A stretch of DNA of 53,988 bases from an uncultured Caulobacteraceae bacterium (GCA_937967425.1 CALBST010000457.1:1-53988), one strand, 5' to 3'. Counted from the stretch's first letter, positions 8,039 through 18,163 are shown. Notes: generated by a model not told the origin, from the sequence alone. Numbers and translations: made by a program.

Positions 8039-10981
8039 ATGATGGATGATGCCCGCGCCCTTGGCGGAACAGGTCTGGCGCCCTTCTCGCTGAAGGATGC
8101 GCCGTCCTTCATTGAACGGCAATTTCCAGTCGGGCGCCTCTCGGCGGAAGCGTTCAAAGAACGGAAGGCCGTTCAATCGCAGACGTTAACGGCGCTCGGT
8201 TCCTACTGGAAGGGACGAAAGCCACTCATACTCGTGCGAGCGGTTGTCTTGGGCTGCTTACTGCCGTGTAGCAAAGATGCTGCAACTGACCTCGACATCT
8301 TCCTCAAGCTGATGGGGATGGACGATCAAGCGTTCGGGCGGCGATTCCGTGGAGGGGCCGCGGAGTTCATAAAGCTCTTTCCCGCCTATGCCGGTTTGTT
8401 GACGGAAGAACGTGGCAGGCGCCAAGTTTGGCGCGACGACGTTACTGACGTAACTCGGCAAGCACGCATATCCGAAGCATTCGCGAGCGTTCCGTACAAA
8501 GAGCGTCTGGAGCATGTTCGTCGGCCAGAAGAGTGCGACGAGACTGAACTCTTGGCACCTATCTGGGCAGAGGTGAATCAGCACCTTGGCACGAACGCTC
8601 ACACCCTATCAGGGCTTGTCGAGCAACTAGGCACCGCGCGGTTCGGACATCGCCCAAAGGTGGCCGACACATTCTGCGGCGGCGGTTCTATTCCCTTCGA
8701 GGCGGCGCGCATCGGTTGCGATGTTTATGCGTCGGACCTCAACCCGATCGCCTGCATGCTCACTTGGGGTGCGTTCAACATCATCGGCGCATCCAAAGAG
8801 AGGCGCGCAGAGATTGAAGCTCAACAAACGCGTATTGCAAGAGAAGTGGACGCGGAAATCGTGCGGCTGGGCGTCGAGCAGGATGCCAACGGCAACCGGG
8901 CCAAAGCGTATCTCTATTGTCTGGAGACCCGATGCCCAAAGACTGGGTGGATGGTTCCAATGCTCGGAACACGCGTCGTCTCAAAATCTCGAAACGTGAT
9001 CGCCGAGCTGGTTCCTGACAACGAGAACAAGCGATATGCGATTGAGATCCGTTCCGGGGTGTCAGCCGCCGAGATGGCGGATGCAGAAGGTGGCACAGTT
9101 CGTGATGGGCGCCTCATTCATCCAATGAACCCTGAACGCTCTGGCGTAGAGATCAAGACTGTGCGCGGCGATTATCGCGACGCTGAAGGCGCGATTCGCA
9201 ACCGTTTACGACTTTGGGGGAAAGCGGATTTCGTTCCGCGCGCAGACGACATCTTCCAGGAGCGACTCTATTGCATCCAGTGGGTGCGCAAGCAGACGCT
9301 GGAGAAAGGTCGACCGGAAACCTTTTTTGCCACCGTCACTGAGGGCGACCTTGTTCGTGAAAAGAAGGTCGAGCAACTGGTCGCGGAGAACATCGTACGC
9401 TGGCAGGAAGAGGGGCTCGTCCCCGACATGCCCATCGAACCGGGCGAGAATACCACGCAGCCGATTCGTGAGCGTGGTTGGACGCACTGGCATCATATGT
9501 TCAGCGCGCGACAACTTCTCTTTCTGGCGTTGCTGCGAAAAAGTGACTCCGAAAGGAAGCCAGAAATCGCGCTCTCTCTGGCTCGAACTTGCGACTGGTC
9601 GAGCCGTCTTTGCCGATTTGGTACCGGGGCCGCCCGAGAGTCAATTTCTCAGACGTTTTACAATCAAGCTCTCAATACGTTCATCCAGTACGGAGTCCGA
9701 AGCTTTGACTTTGCCCAGTCTTATTTCATCTCGACGCCTGAGCATGTTCCGTTAAAGACAACGGCAATCATTGACTGCCTGCCGGCGGCATCACTCGTCG
9801 AAGAAAGTGATCTCTTTGTAACCGACCCGCCGTACGCTGATGCGGTCAACTATCACGAAATCACCGAGTTTTTTATCGCGTGGTTGCGCAACAACCCTCC
9901 CCCACCATTCGATCAGTGGATCTGGGACTCACGGCGCGACCTTGCGATCAAGGGCAAAGACGAACAATTTCGTAGGGATATGGTTGCCGCGTATGCGACG
10001 ATGACGCGACACATGCCCAACGACGGCCTGCAGGTCGTCATGTTTACCCACCAAGATGCCGGTGTCTGGGCGGATCTCGGCGCGATACTCTGGGCTGCAG
10101 GGCTTTGTGTCACCGCCGCCTGGAACATCGTCACTGAGACCGAAAGCGCCCTCAAAGAGGGAAACTACGTTCAAGGGACGGTGTGCCTCGTGCTGCGCAA
10201 ACGCATCGGCGATGCAAACGCGCGCCGAATGGAAATTGAGGCAGAGATCGAAGACGCGGTGGCCGCGCAGCTGACGCGCCTAAACGCTCTCGACGATTCT
10301 TGGCACGCTCGGTCGAATGCAGAAACGCTCTACACGGACGGCGACTTGACCCTCGCCGCGTACGCTGCTGCGCTCCAAGTCGTGACAGGCTATTCGACTA
10401 TCGATCGTCAGCCTCTTGACCGCGACCTTTACCGCAAGCTTGAAAAAGGCGAGCGGTCCATGATCCGCGAACTTGTCGACTACGCCGCGCAAGTCGCTAA
10501 CTCGCTACTAGTACCTGAAGGCTTTCCCAAAGAGATGTGGCGCGACCTAGGCGCCGACGAACGCTTCTACGTTCGGATGTTAGACATGGAGGCAAAGGGA
10601 TCCGTGAAAGTGGCGGACTTCCAAAACTTCGCCCGCAGCTTCGCCTTCAACGATTATGCGACCCTTATGGCGTCCACCACCGCGAACGCCGCCGCGCTCG
10701 CCGGAGCAGCCGACCTCAAAGGACGAGTGCTCGATGGTGAAGGTTTCGCGCAAACCAAGCTACGCCAAGTCCTATTCGCGATCTGGAAGACAATAGACAA
10801 AGGGGATCCCAAGCTCGGCGTGACGACGCTGAGAACCGAGTTCGCCGCCGATTATTGGCAACTCCGTCAAAAGTTGATCGGCCTTGCGTCTTACGTCGCG
10901 CTCAAGACCAAGCGCACACGCCCAGAAGAAAGCCAAGCGGCGCACGAACTCGCCGAAGCGCTGAAGCTCGATCGGGTGTGA
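8039..10981 (+). CDS. DUF1156 adenine-specific DNA methyltransferase
   Basis: Likely modifies adenine in host DNA so that the cassette can tell self from phage DNA. The N-terminal DUF1156-like region carries FIERQFPVGRLSAEA; SAM-binding motif I (ADTFCGGGSIPFEA) lies near residue 210; and catalytic DPPY (VTDPPYADAVNYHE) lies near residue 595. Motif I before DPPY gives a gamma-type order. The roughly 380 residues between the motifs presumably hold the inserted recognition region; it contains RCPKTGW, part of a possible Zn-ribbon. ATG 8039 or 8042 are both possible starts, with a TTG at 8030. At 980 aa it fits COG1743-type enzymes. It is followed after 3 bp by the helicase gene, suggesting translational coupling. 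Confidence 0.88.
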   Translation: MMDDARALGGTGLAPFSLKDAPSFIERQFPVGRLSAEAFKERKAVQSQTLTALGSYWKGRKPLILVRAVVLGCLLPCSKDAATDLDIFLKLMGMDDQAFGRRFRGGAAEFIKLFPAYAGLLTEERGRRQVWRDDVTDVTRQARISEAFASVPYKERLEHVRRPEECDETELLAPIWAEVNQHLGTNAHTLSGLVEQLGTARFGHRPKVADTFCGGGSIPFEAARIGCDVYASDLNPIACMLTWGAFNIIGASKERRAEIEAQQTRIAREVDAEIVRLGVEQDANGNRAKAYLYCLETRCPKTGWMVPMLGTRVVSKSRNVIAELVPDNENKRYAIEIRSGVSAAEMADAEGGTVRDGRLIHPMNPERSGVEIKTVRGDYRDAEGAIRNRLRLWGKADFVPRADDIFQERLYCIQWVRKQTLEKGRPETFFATVTEGDLVREKKVEQLVAENIVRWQEEGLVPDMPIEPGENTTQPIRERGWTHWHHMFSARQLLFLALLRKSDSERKPEIALSLARTCDWSSRLCRFGTGAARESISQTFYNQALNTFIQYGVRSFDFAQSYFISTPEHVPLKTTAIIDCLPAASLVEESDLFVTDPPYADAVNYHEITEFFIAWLRNNPPPPFDQWIWDSRRDLAIKGKDEQFRRDMVAAYATMTRHMPNDGLQVVMFTHQDAGVWADLGAILWAAGLCVTAAWNIVTETESALKEGNYVQGTVCLVLRKRIGDANARRMEIEAEIEDAVAAQLTRLNALDDSWHARSNAETLYTDGDLTLAAYAAALQVVTGYSTIDRQPLDRDLYRKLEKGERSMIRELVDYAAQVANSLLVPEGFPKEMWRDLGADERFYVRMLDMEAKGSVKVADFQNFARSFAFNDYATLMASTTANAAALAGAADLKGRVLDGEGFAQTKLRQVLFAIWKTIDKGDPKLGVTTLRTEFAADYWQLRQKLIGLASYVALKTKRTRPEESQAAHELAEALKLDRV

Positions 10982-10984
10982 CGC

Positions 10985-13732
10985 ATGGCGATCGAGCGCT
11001 TCTCCTCCCGCCGCGAAGCGCTCGGACCGCTTCTCTCTTCACGCCTGCAGGGCGCCAAGAGCTACTTCCGGATCGCCGGCTACTTCCGGTCTTCTCTTCT
11101 TGAAGTCGTAGGTGAAGCGCTCGAAAGCGTCGGTGAGATCCGTGTCGTCTGCAACGGTGACCTCGACCCCTACGACGTAAAGATCGCCAAGGCAGCTCGG
11201 GACGGCCAGGAGGCGCTTGCGCGAACACTGGTGTCGTCCTGGCAATCCACCGAAGACGGGCTCGATCTCCTGCTCGCACGCGAGCGCTATAAGCGACTGC
11301 ACAACCTGTTGGCTTCAGGTCAGATGAAGGTGCGCGTCGTCCCACGCGACGCTGACAACGTGTTTGTGCACGGCAAGGCGGGCGTCATCGAGCATGCCGA
11401 CGGTCGCGTATATTCCTTTGTTGGCAGCGCCAACGACAGCGCCAGTGGCTTTCGCCACGCCTATGAGATTCTCTGGGGCGATGAGGATGCCGCAGCAGCA
11501 CAATGGGTGCGCGAAGAATTCGAACACTTTTGGGCGCTGGGGGTCGATCTACCTGATGCGGTGGTCAAACACGTAGCCGCAATGGCCAAGCGTGTTGAGT
11601 ATCGTTCGATTGAGGCTGCGAGAGATGCTGACGGCGCGGTTGCGATCGACGCCATTCTTGCTGAACGACCAATTTACAAGGGCGGGCAGATTCTCCGCTC
11701 TTGGCAAAAGCGCTTCGTCCAAACCTGCGTCGAGGATTGGAGATTGTACGGTCAAGCGCGCTTCTTGATCGCAGACGACGTTGGTCTCGGAAAGACACTT
11801 TCAATGGCGGCAGCCGCGCTGGTGCTATCGCTTCTCGACGACAAGCCCGTTCTGATTCTCGCCCCCGCGACACTCATCTGGCAATGGCAAGAGGAGCTAG
11901 AAGACAAGCTTGGGGTTCCCGCTGCAGTGTGGTCCACGCAGAAAAAGTGCTGGCTCGACAGCGAGCGTCGCCCACTTACGCAGAAGGGAGACCCGTCCTT
12001 TGTCGCGAAATGCCCATGGCGCATCGGCATCATGTCGACCGGTCTCATTGTCAACGGCGCCGATGACGGCGAGCGCGGGGCCCTGGCCAAGAAGTCTTTT
12101 GGTGTCGTGATCCTCGACGAGGCTCACAAAGCGCGCGCTTCTCGCGGCATGCAGGGCAACGACGCCCCTACCCCGAACAATTTGCTCAGCTTCCTCCGAA
12201 CAGCGGCTCGCAACTCGGCAAGCGTTATCCTTGGGACTGCAACGCCAATTCAGTTGGACGCCATTGAGCTTTGGGACCTGCTTTCGGCGCTCGGGCAAGG
12301 CGCTCCGCAAGTGCTGGGCACTCCCTTTGATGGCAGCGATTGGTCTCGCGAGGATTCCATCCGCTTCCTCACGAACGAGCGCCCTTGGCCAACAGCTGAC
12401 ACAAGCCGGTGGGGCCTTTTTCGCAACCCGTTGCCGCCGTCATCCGAGCACAGCGTCTTTCGCGATATCCGCAGCGACGCAGGCGTATCCCCTCGCGAAG
12501 TCTTAGGTCCCCGCTTCGACGGGCTCGGCGCAGACGTTAGAACCGATTTTCTAAATGAGTTTCGCGTCCTCGCGGAGCGCCACAATCCGATCGTCCGCCG
12601 CGTTGTCCGCAGAACCCGCCCTATGCTCGAAGAGCGCGGCCTACTGAAAGCAATTGGCGTCATCACTCATCCCCGAGCGGGTGATGCATTGCCTTCGACA
12701 CTCTTCAACGAGCAAGGCCTTGAAATGAGCATCGCCTTCAAGGCCGCCTATGACGCAGCGGAGGAGTTCAGCCGGCTATACGCCGCGCGGTGTCCGGGTG
12801 GCGGCTTCCTACGAACAATTTTGCTTCGACGAATTGGCTCATCAGCACGCGCGGGGCTGGAAACTGCACGCCACCTACTCGGCCGGATCGATACGCCGCT
12901 ACTTCCGGAAGAAGAAATCGGGGATGACGGCACGCCTAGTGGCGTTTCAGATGTTGATGCTCAGGAAGTTCAATACCTGCGCGACGTCGAGCGAAACTTG
13001 GCCTCAGTGATCGACGGCGAGGACATCGACCCCAAGGTTAAAGTCGTTCTGCACTACCTGAGGGATCGGCAGTGGCTTGAAGAGAACGGCGCGATCATCT
13101 TCAGCCAGTATCGGACCACCGCGGAGTGGGTCCTCACCGCCTTGTGCGATGCATTCCCAGAGGAACCGATCGCTCTCTATGCTGGCGGAGCCGCCTCTTT
13201 CGTTCAACAAGGCGACGACAGGCGGTCGGCAGCCCGTGAACAGATCAAGGAGCGCATTCAGAACGGCGAAATCCGATTGGTATGCGCGACAGACGCTGCG
13301 TGCGAAGGCCTCAACCTTCAACGCCTCGGTGCGCAGGTTAACATCGACATGCCGTGGAACCCCTCGCGCCTCGAACAACGCAAAGGACGCATCCAGCGGA
13401 TTGGTCAGGCGCGCGACAACATCCATATCCTGAATCTGCGCTATGCGGGCACCGTCGAGGATCAAGTCTACGCTGCGCTCTCCGCGCGATTCGGCGACAT
13501 CTTCTCGGTCTTGGGCCAGCTACCGGACGCCTTTGAGGACGAGTGGATCCAAGCGGTGTTGAGCGACCGCACCGCCGTCCGCAATTTTTCGCAAAGAGTG
13601 GAAACAGTCAGGCCAGCGATGGAGCTGCGTTATCTGCGGGACATCGCCGACGATCGTGGCCTCGACTGGGAGTACACCGAAAAAGTCCTCTCATCCCGCG
13701 ACCTCGATGAATGGATGAGAGTGGGCTGGTGA
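10985..13732 (+). CDS. PLD-like nuclease fused to SNF2-family helicase
   Basis: A 915-aa protein with two parts. Residues about 1-180 resemble a phospholipase D-type fold with one HKD-like motif (HGKAGVIE, His near 128, then VGSANDS). Residues about 240-850 form a complete SNF2 ATPase: DDVGLGKT near 263, DEAH near 378, ATPIQL, then helicase-C motifs IFSQYRT, ATDAACEGLNLQ and QRIGQARD. It starts at ATG 10985, three bases after the methyltransferase stop. Fusion of a PLD module to a DEAD/SNF2 motor resembles parts of DISARM and other methyltransferase-linked defence systems. It is the probable effector that translocates on, and perhaps cuts, unmodified DNA. With a single HKD motif, cutting would need a dimer. 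Confidence 0.88.
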   Translation: MAIERFSSRREALGPLLSSRLQGAKSYFRIAGYFRSSLLEVVGEALESVGEIRVVCNGDLDPYDVKIAKAARDGQEALARTLVSSWQSTEDGLDLLLARERYKRLHNLLASGQMKVRVVPRDADNVFVHGKAGVIEHADGRVYSFVGSANDSASGFRHAYEILWGDEDAAAAQWVREEFEHFWALGVDLPDAVVKHVAAMAKRVEYRSIEAARDADGAVAIDAILAERPIYKGGQILRSWQKRFVQTCVEDWRLYGQARFLIADDVGLGKTLSMAAAALVLSLLDDKPVLILAPATLIWQWQEELEDKLGVPAAVWSTQKKCWLDSERRPLTQKGDPSFVAKCPWRIGIMSTGLIVNGADDGERGALAKKSFGVVILDEAHKARASRGMQGNDAPTPNNLLSFLRTAARNSASVILGTATPIQLDAIELWDLLSALGQGAPQVLGTPFDGSDWSREDSIRFLTNERPWPTADTSRWGLFRNPLPPSSEHSVFRDIRSDAGVSPREVLGPRFDGLGADVRTDFLNEFRVLAERHNPIVRRVVRRTRPMLEERGLLKAIGVITHPRAGDALPSTLFNEQGLEMSIAFKAAYDAAEEFSRLYAARCPGGGFLRTILLRRIGSSARAGLETARHLLGRIDTPLLPEEEIGDDGTPSGVSDVDAQEVQYLRDVERNLASVIDGEDIDPKVKVVLHYLRDRQWLEENGAIIFSQYRTTAEWVLTALCDAFPEEPIALYAGGAASFVQQGDDRRSAAREQIKERIQNGEIRLVCATDAACEGLNLQRLGAQVNIDMPWNPSRLEQRKGRIQRIGQARDNIHILNLRYAGTVEDQVYAALSARFGDIFSVLGQLPDAFEDEWIQAVLSDRTAVRNFSQRVETVRPAMELRYLRDIADDRGLDWEYTEKVLSSRDLDEWMRVGW

Positions 13733-13768
13733 CTGCGCGACCAAACCGAACCCACGCCGCTCTATTCC

Positions 13769-16453
13769 CTAGGCACGCCAATCGCTAGCAAATAGATTCT
13801 CGATCGCGGTTAGCGTCGGTGGCAATTCTTGTCCGGCGCATGTCAAGCCAAGATAGGTGGCCGCCCGCGTAGCGCCGACATAGAGAAACTTGTCGAACAA
13901 GTCCGGCTCGCGCCGCGCGAGTTCATCGACGCCGACGAAGAACACCGCCTCGAACTCAAGACCTTTGATGTGGCGAATGTCGAATACGCGCACGTCATTA
14001 TCTTGACCGCGCGCGAGCCCACCAGGACAGGGCTCGCACCGTATGTTGCTTGAGGCCAGCGCTGTATCCAGTTCCGCAGCAAGCGGAATTACCTGCTCCT
14101 CGTCATTTACCAAAACCGCAATCGAGGGGAGCCTACCGGTGAGCGACTCTACTTCTGCAATGCGTTCGGCAAGCCATGCCGCGAGATGGGAGCCGACAAG
14201 GCCGGTCGCCAACACCGGCATGACGCCCTCATTATCAACATTCACTGGCAAGCCGGCCGGCGTGCTCGCGCCTCCCGAGACTTGGCTAAGACTGGACGCA
14301 AGATCGTTCAATTGTCGGCTGTGGCGATAACTGATCGCCATTTCGCGAATATCTAAGCCGGGAACGGCCCACTTCAGTTGGCCCTCGGAGCGACTGCCCC
14401 ATCGGGTCACCCGCTGATTAAAATCGCCGCACGCAAGGAAAGATTGGGTCGCTGGATCGCACAGCATCCACATGCAAGCGAGCTGGATCGGCCCGAAATC
14501 TGTAGCCTCATCGACGACCACTTGTGATCGCAAAAGATCACGAGCGGTGCGCAAGACGCCCATCCGAGGCTCTTCTACGCGCCGGGCAAATTCGGCGTGA
14601 CGCAATAGCTCATTGGCGGCGCGCAACATCGCCAGAATAACGGCGTCAACCTCGATGGGACTCATATCTCTCGCGCCGACTGGGCGCTCATACCAGCCAG
14701 ACGCCTCCTTGCGTCTGCGATAGCGGCGGTAGCGCGCGGGCATCCGCGCTATGTAAGCGCGTGCTGGGTTTGCGAACCGTCGCAAAGCACTCAGCGCCAA
14801 TGCCTCACCACCAATACGGCGGAGCTCATCGGCGGGCGGAACTCGAGGACCCATCCAAGCGACGACACGCCCATTACGACTTCCCTCGGCCAATTTGCGA
14901 CCAGTAGCCAAGGCGCGCGCATGAGCGCGTATCGCAGCTACGAAGGCGCCAAAGGCCTTCTCACGCCCACCGATTTGACGAGACGCTTCCTCTTCATCGT
15001 CGGCCTCGCTGTCGTCGCCGTCGAGATCTTCTGCATCATCGCCAGGCTCATCCAGGTTTTCCACGAACGCCAATAATTCATCAAGCAACTCGCGCCGCGA
15101 CGACAGCTCGCGCGAAAACGCGCGACGCAGGTCCGCCTCAATGCTGTCGTCAAGGTCGCGCGCCAACGCCACGAGTGTGGGCGCGAGGGCGTCGATCGCG
15201 ACAAGTGTCGCGGCAGGCGCGGCTTCATCGCGACGCTCCACAATCGAGACGAGCGACCGGCCGACGCGGGAGATATCGTCGCGCTCCTGCTTGGCGAGCA
15301 AGTCCGCACTTGCCGTCATACCCGCCCAGAACTCACTCGCCTGCGCCGCCTCAAACTCTTGGAACCACTCTTCCTGCCTTGAGATTGCCTGAGCGGACAA
15401 GTTGTCGAGTCCGGGACGCAACACCGCCCCAGTCCCCGTAGCCGTGCGCAGGATCGAGAACTTGTTGCGTGCAGTGTCGAGGCGAAAATCATCCCAAGTC
15501 TGAATGTTGTGGTCGGGAGCAGGGATACGCTCGCGATTAAAGGCCTCCTTGACGTATTGCTTGAGCAGATCAGACGGCGTGAACATGAGCCACGACTGCT
15601 CGTGGCCGCGCTCGCCGCCGACCGATCGCCCGATAGCGCGGCGTTCGTCTTCCTCCAGCCATTCCATGTCTAGCTTAAGACCAAGGCGCTTAATCAGGGT
15701 TGTGGTTTTGCCGCTGCCAGGCGGTCCCAAGAGGGCCAAGCGCGACGAAAGCGGCAACCGAAACACCTCGTCCTGGAACTGATCGAGTAACGGACGATCA
15801 CGCAGCCCCATCTTCTCGATGACCGCCCGGCGCACACCCTCGAAAACGAGGCCATCGTCGCGATCCTGCTTCAGCATACTTTCCAGGAGATCGATCTCCG
15901 CTGGGCCAAGGCTCGCCAGATAGGCACGGAGCGACGCGACCGTGTGCGCCTTGCCATCGGCACCGTAGAATTGGCTGTCTTTCGAATCCCACGAGCCGAA
16001 CGACACCAAAGGCTTCAACGTTGAGCGCGACATCACCTCAAAGAGTCGCGAGCCGCCCGGAGCTCTGAGTTCATACTCGTCCCCCACGGGCAGCGCTGCG
16101 AGGCGGCCGATAGGCGCGTGATAACTCACGTGCAGAACATCCCCATTGCCAGTGGATGGTGGTGTGACGCGCGCGAAATAGATCACTTGCGCACGATCGC
16201 CATTCTCCACCACCGCTACGCGGGCGATGGCAGGTTCACGCTGAAGGTGAGCAAGCGCGCGTTGCTCCTCCTCGCGAATTGCTCGGAGCTGTTGCAACGG
16301 CCGGTCGTCGTTGAGCGTATTGCCGGCCGCGAGCCCGCCATCACCGACGGGCGAATGACCCTGCAGCCCCGCCCCCGCACGTTTGGAGGCTGCTTCTAGG
16401 AAGGCGAGAATTTCTGCCGCTAGAGCCGATAAGTCGTCGCTCTCTCCTACCAC
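13769..16453 (-). CDS. UvrD/Rep-like superfamily 1 helicase with acidic insertion
   Basis: An 894-aa protein with Walker A LLGPPGSGKTTTL near residue 242, Walker B VVDEATDFGP near 645, an ACGDFNQRVTRWG motif typical of UvrD-like enzymes, and the closing motif VGATRAATYLGL near 852. Between ATPase halves lies a roughly 400-residue insertion with a very acidic patch (DDAEDLDGDDSEADDEEE, near 475). The start is GTG 16453, with AAGGGG about 9 bases upstream. It converges with the PLD-helicase across a 36-bp gap and follows a 303-aa unknown gene after 51 bp in a minus-strand operon. UvrD-type helicases often partner nucleases in defence, as GajB does in Gabija, but no nuclease domain is seen here. 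It may be an independent defence module inserted next to the cassette. Confidence 0.85.
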   Translation of the reverse strand: MVGESDDLSALAAEILAFLEAASKRAGAGLQGHSPVGDGGLAAGNTLNDDRPLQQLRAIREEEQRALAHLQREPAIARVAVVENGDRAQVIYFARVTPPSTGNGDVLHVSYHAPIGRLAALPVGDEYELRAPGGSRLFEVMSRSTLKPLVSFGSWDSKDSQFYGADGKAHTVASLRAYLASLGPAEIDLLESMLKQDRDDGLVFEGVRRAVIEKMGLRDRPLLDQFQDEVFRLPLSSRLALLGPPGSGKTTTLIKRLGLKLDMEWLEEDERRAIGRSVGGERGHEQSWLMFTPSDLLKQYVKEAFNRERIPAPDHNIQTWDDFRLDTARNKFSILRTATGTGAVLRPGLDNLSAQAISRQEEWFQEFEAAQASEFWAGMTASADLLAKQERDDISRVGRSLVSIVERRDEAAPAATLVAIDALAPTLVALARDLDDSIEADLRRAFSRELSSRRELLDELLAFVENLDEPGDDAEDLDGDDSEADDEEEASRQIGGREKAFGAFVAAIRAHARALATGRKLAEGSRNGRVVAWMGPRVPPADELRRIGGEALALSALRRFANPARAYIARMPARYRRYRRRKEASGWYERPVGARDMSPIEVDAVILAMLRAANELLRHAEFARRVEEPRMGVLRTARDLLRSQVVVDEATDFGPIQLACMWMLCDPATQSFLACGDFNQRVTRWGSRSEGQLKWAVPGLDIREMAISYRHSRQLNDLASSLSQVSGGASTPAGLPVNVDNEGVMPVLATGLVGSHLAAWLAERIAEVESLTGRLPSIAVLVNDEEQVIPLAAELDTALASSNIRCEPCPGGLARGQDNDVRVFDIRHIKGLEFEAVFFVGVDELARREPDLFDKFLYVGATRAATYLGLTCAGQELPPTLTAIENLFASDWRA

Positions 16454-16504
16454 CAGCGTTTCCCCTTCATCGTTCGCCTCTGCACGGGCACCGCGTCGCT
16501 AGGT

Positions 16505-17416
16505 CTACGCGGAGATATCTTCGGGTAGGTCCCCAAGCCGATACTCTTCGACGCCTGAATGCTCCATCTGAAACGCGAGACGATCAGGGCGCGATCCGGG
16601 GATCACGCCGAGCTCGAATTGGGTACCGTTCATTCCAGGTATGAACGGGGAGAAGAAAAGCACGCGCCCTTGGAAGGTGTCGATTTCTGTATGCACCATC
16701 GCGGCGAGTCCGGGCTGAGCGCGGCAGAACTGCTCTGAGATCGAGATCGCCAAGGTGTAAGAGCTTAGAAAGCCGTATTCGGAGAACGTCGTTCGATCGC
16801 GCATCGATTTCTTCAAAGCCAGCCCGCGGCTAACAAACACCTCATCCCGGCCTAACTCGGCGCCATTGGGTCGAACTTCGAGCCAATCGTCAATTGTGGA
16901 TTGGAGCATTTGGTCGTTTGCGCTGAGGATGAGCGCAACATCCCGTTGGTCCAAAAACGGCACGCCACCCGGTGCGATCGGGAGCTGTACAATCGGCGCA
17001 TCACTGGTCCAGACAGCGCGCGCGTAGTTGGCGACGCTCTCAATGAGATCGAGAATCTCTCCTTCCCGCTTATTGCTTCCGCCCTTGATCCATCTTGTTG
17101 CGAGCAGCTCAAAAAAGCGCTTCGTCTTTTCTTCGCCTATCCGCCCAACTAGTAGAGCTTGAAACTCTGCTTCAAATTCTGGCTTTCGATCAACAAACCA
17201 GGCGAGTTGATCGCCGATCAAACCGCCGGGACTAGCTAGCTTGAAGCCCGGACGGACCGGCGTAAGAGCAACACCTGCTTCTGGCGTGTGAGCAGCCTCC
17301 AAGAAGCGTTCCATGTAATCGATTGAGCCCATGTACTGGGTTAGCGTGGAAATCTCACCGGCAAGAGTGCTGTTGAGTAGGTCGTCCTGCTCACCACCAG
17401 CTTCGTCGTTGGTCAC
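16505..17416 (-). CDS. Unknown 303-aa protein, partner of the UvrD-like helicase
   Basis: I do not recognise a family. The start is GTG 17416, with GGAG about 8 bases upstream. The protein is soluble, mildly acidic and without signal peptide or TM segment. Its middle (FLDQRDVALILSANDQMLQS) and C-terminal part (VIPGSRPDRLAFQMEHSGVE) suggest a beta-rich DUF4238-like or toxin-like fold, but no motif decides this. It lies 44 bp after the one-TM gene and 51 bp before the helicase, all on the minus strand, so the three are probably co-transcribed. Confidence 0.7.
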   Translation of the reverse strand: MTNDEAGGEQDDLLNSTLAGEISTLTQYMGSIDYMERFLEAAHTPEAGVALTPVRPGFKLASPGGLIGDQLAWFVDRKPEFEAEFQALLVGRIGEEKTKRFFELLATRWIKGGSNKREGEILDLIESVANYARAVWTSDAPIVQLPIAPGGVPFLDQRDVALILSANDQMLQSTIDDWLEVRPNGAELGRDEVFVSRGLALKKSMRDRTTFSEYGFLSSYTLAISISEQFCRAQPGLAAMVHTEIDTFQGRVLFFSPFIPGMNGTQFELGVIPGSRPDRLAFQMEHSGVEEYRLGDLPEDISA

Positions 17417-17459
17417 ACGAATTGCTCCGCTTTCCCGCGATCCCCTTGGGTAGACTGAC

Positions 17460-17984
17460 CTAAGCGTTGCCGCCCGCCACTTCCAATGGCGGAGGGTACC
17501 CAGAAAGCGCCACGTAGGGGACTGGCTTCACGACATCTCTCAGACTCTGAAACTCGCCTTCGGATTTCGCCGCAATGTACGACCAGGCTAGAGCAAACTC
17601 CTGTCGCAACAGATTGCCCTCTATTCCGGACTTCCATTCCTTCCAGGTGGTTTCGCGAATGCGACCTTGCTCAGCCTGATACGCCTGCTCATTGCAAAGA
17701 TCGATGTAGTGATAGAACTCGCTCAAAGAGCGCGCGCGCTGAGCGGGCGATAGCAACTCACCGAGCAACGCTTCCGTCGGTATTTTTTGCACAAGCTGGC
17801 GATACTCCCGGACGAAACTGTCCTCATAGGTTGCTGCTTGTAGCTCCCCTTGAGCGGCCTCTAACGAACCTTGATGCCGGAGCTGCAGGTAGGCGAATAG
17901 AAGTCCTACCAAGCCGATAGGCACGCCTCCGATTGTCACTATTGCAGCGACATCACCCCAATCCCGAACCGCGAAGTCGAACAT
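17460..17984 (-). CDS. One-TM membrane-anchored protein, first gene of the minus-strand trio
   Basis: A 174-aa protein. A hydrophobic segment near the N-terminus (about residues 13-34, VAAIVTIGGVPIGLVGLLFAYL) is followed by a mostly helical cytosolic domain rich in Glu, Gln and aromatics (QGELQAATYEDSFVREY...). This layout matches the small one-TM proteins often found in defence islands (DUF4760-like), but I cannot assign a family. It starts at ATG 17984 with GGAG about 9 bases upstream. It begins 180 bp inside the attachment site, so it is the end-most gene of element A, and its promoter must lie between 17985 and the att core. Confidence 0.65.
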   Translation of the reverse strand: MFDFAVRDWGDVAAIVTIGGVPIGLVGLLFAYLQLRHQGSLEAAQGELQAATYEDSFVREYRQLVQKIPTEALLGELLSPAQRARSLSEFYHYIDLCNEQAYQAEQGRIRETTWKEWKSGIEGNLLRQEFALAWSYIAAKSEGEFQSLRDVVKPVPYVALSGYPPPLEVAGGNA

Positions 17985-18076
17985 CCTGAACCGCTCCGTC
18001 AGACGACATCACGCCGAATATCCCAAGCGCCGCAATCTTGGCTCTCGAATTCCCGATAGGCCCAGAAAAAAGAAGG

Positions 18077-18098
18077 GGTGGCGACTCGGTGGCGACTC
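18077..18098 (+). repeat. Tandem 11-mer GGTGGCGACTC x2 near element A end
   Basis: Two back-to-back perfect copies (18077-18087, 18088-18098) lie 66 bp inside the attachment core on the element A side. Short tandem repeats at this distance from a tRNA att core are typical of integrase arm-type sites. They differ from the TGGTAGCA repeats of element B, which suggests that element A used a different integrase. Confidence 0.45.
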
Positions 18099-18163
18099 GT
18101 GTTGGCGCGCGAACTCGCGCTGGGCGCGCAAGCCGTCTACAAGTCTGATTTTAATTGGCAATT

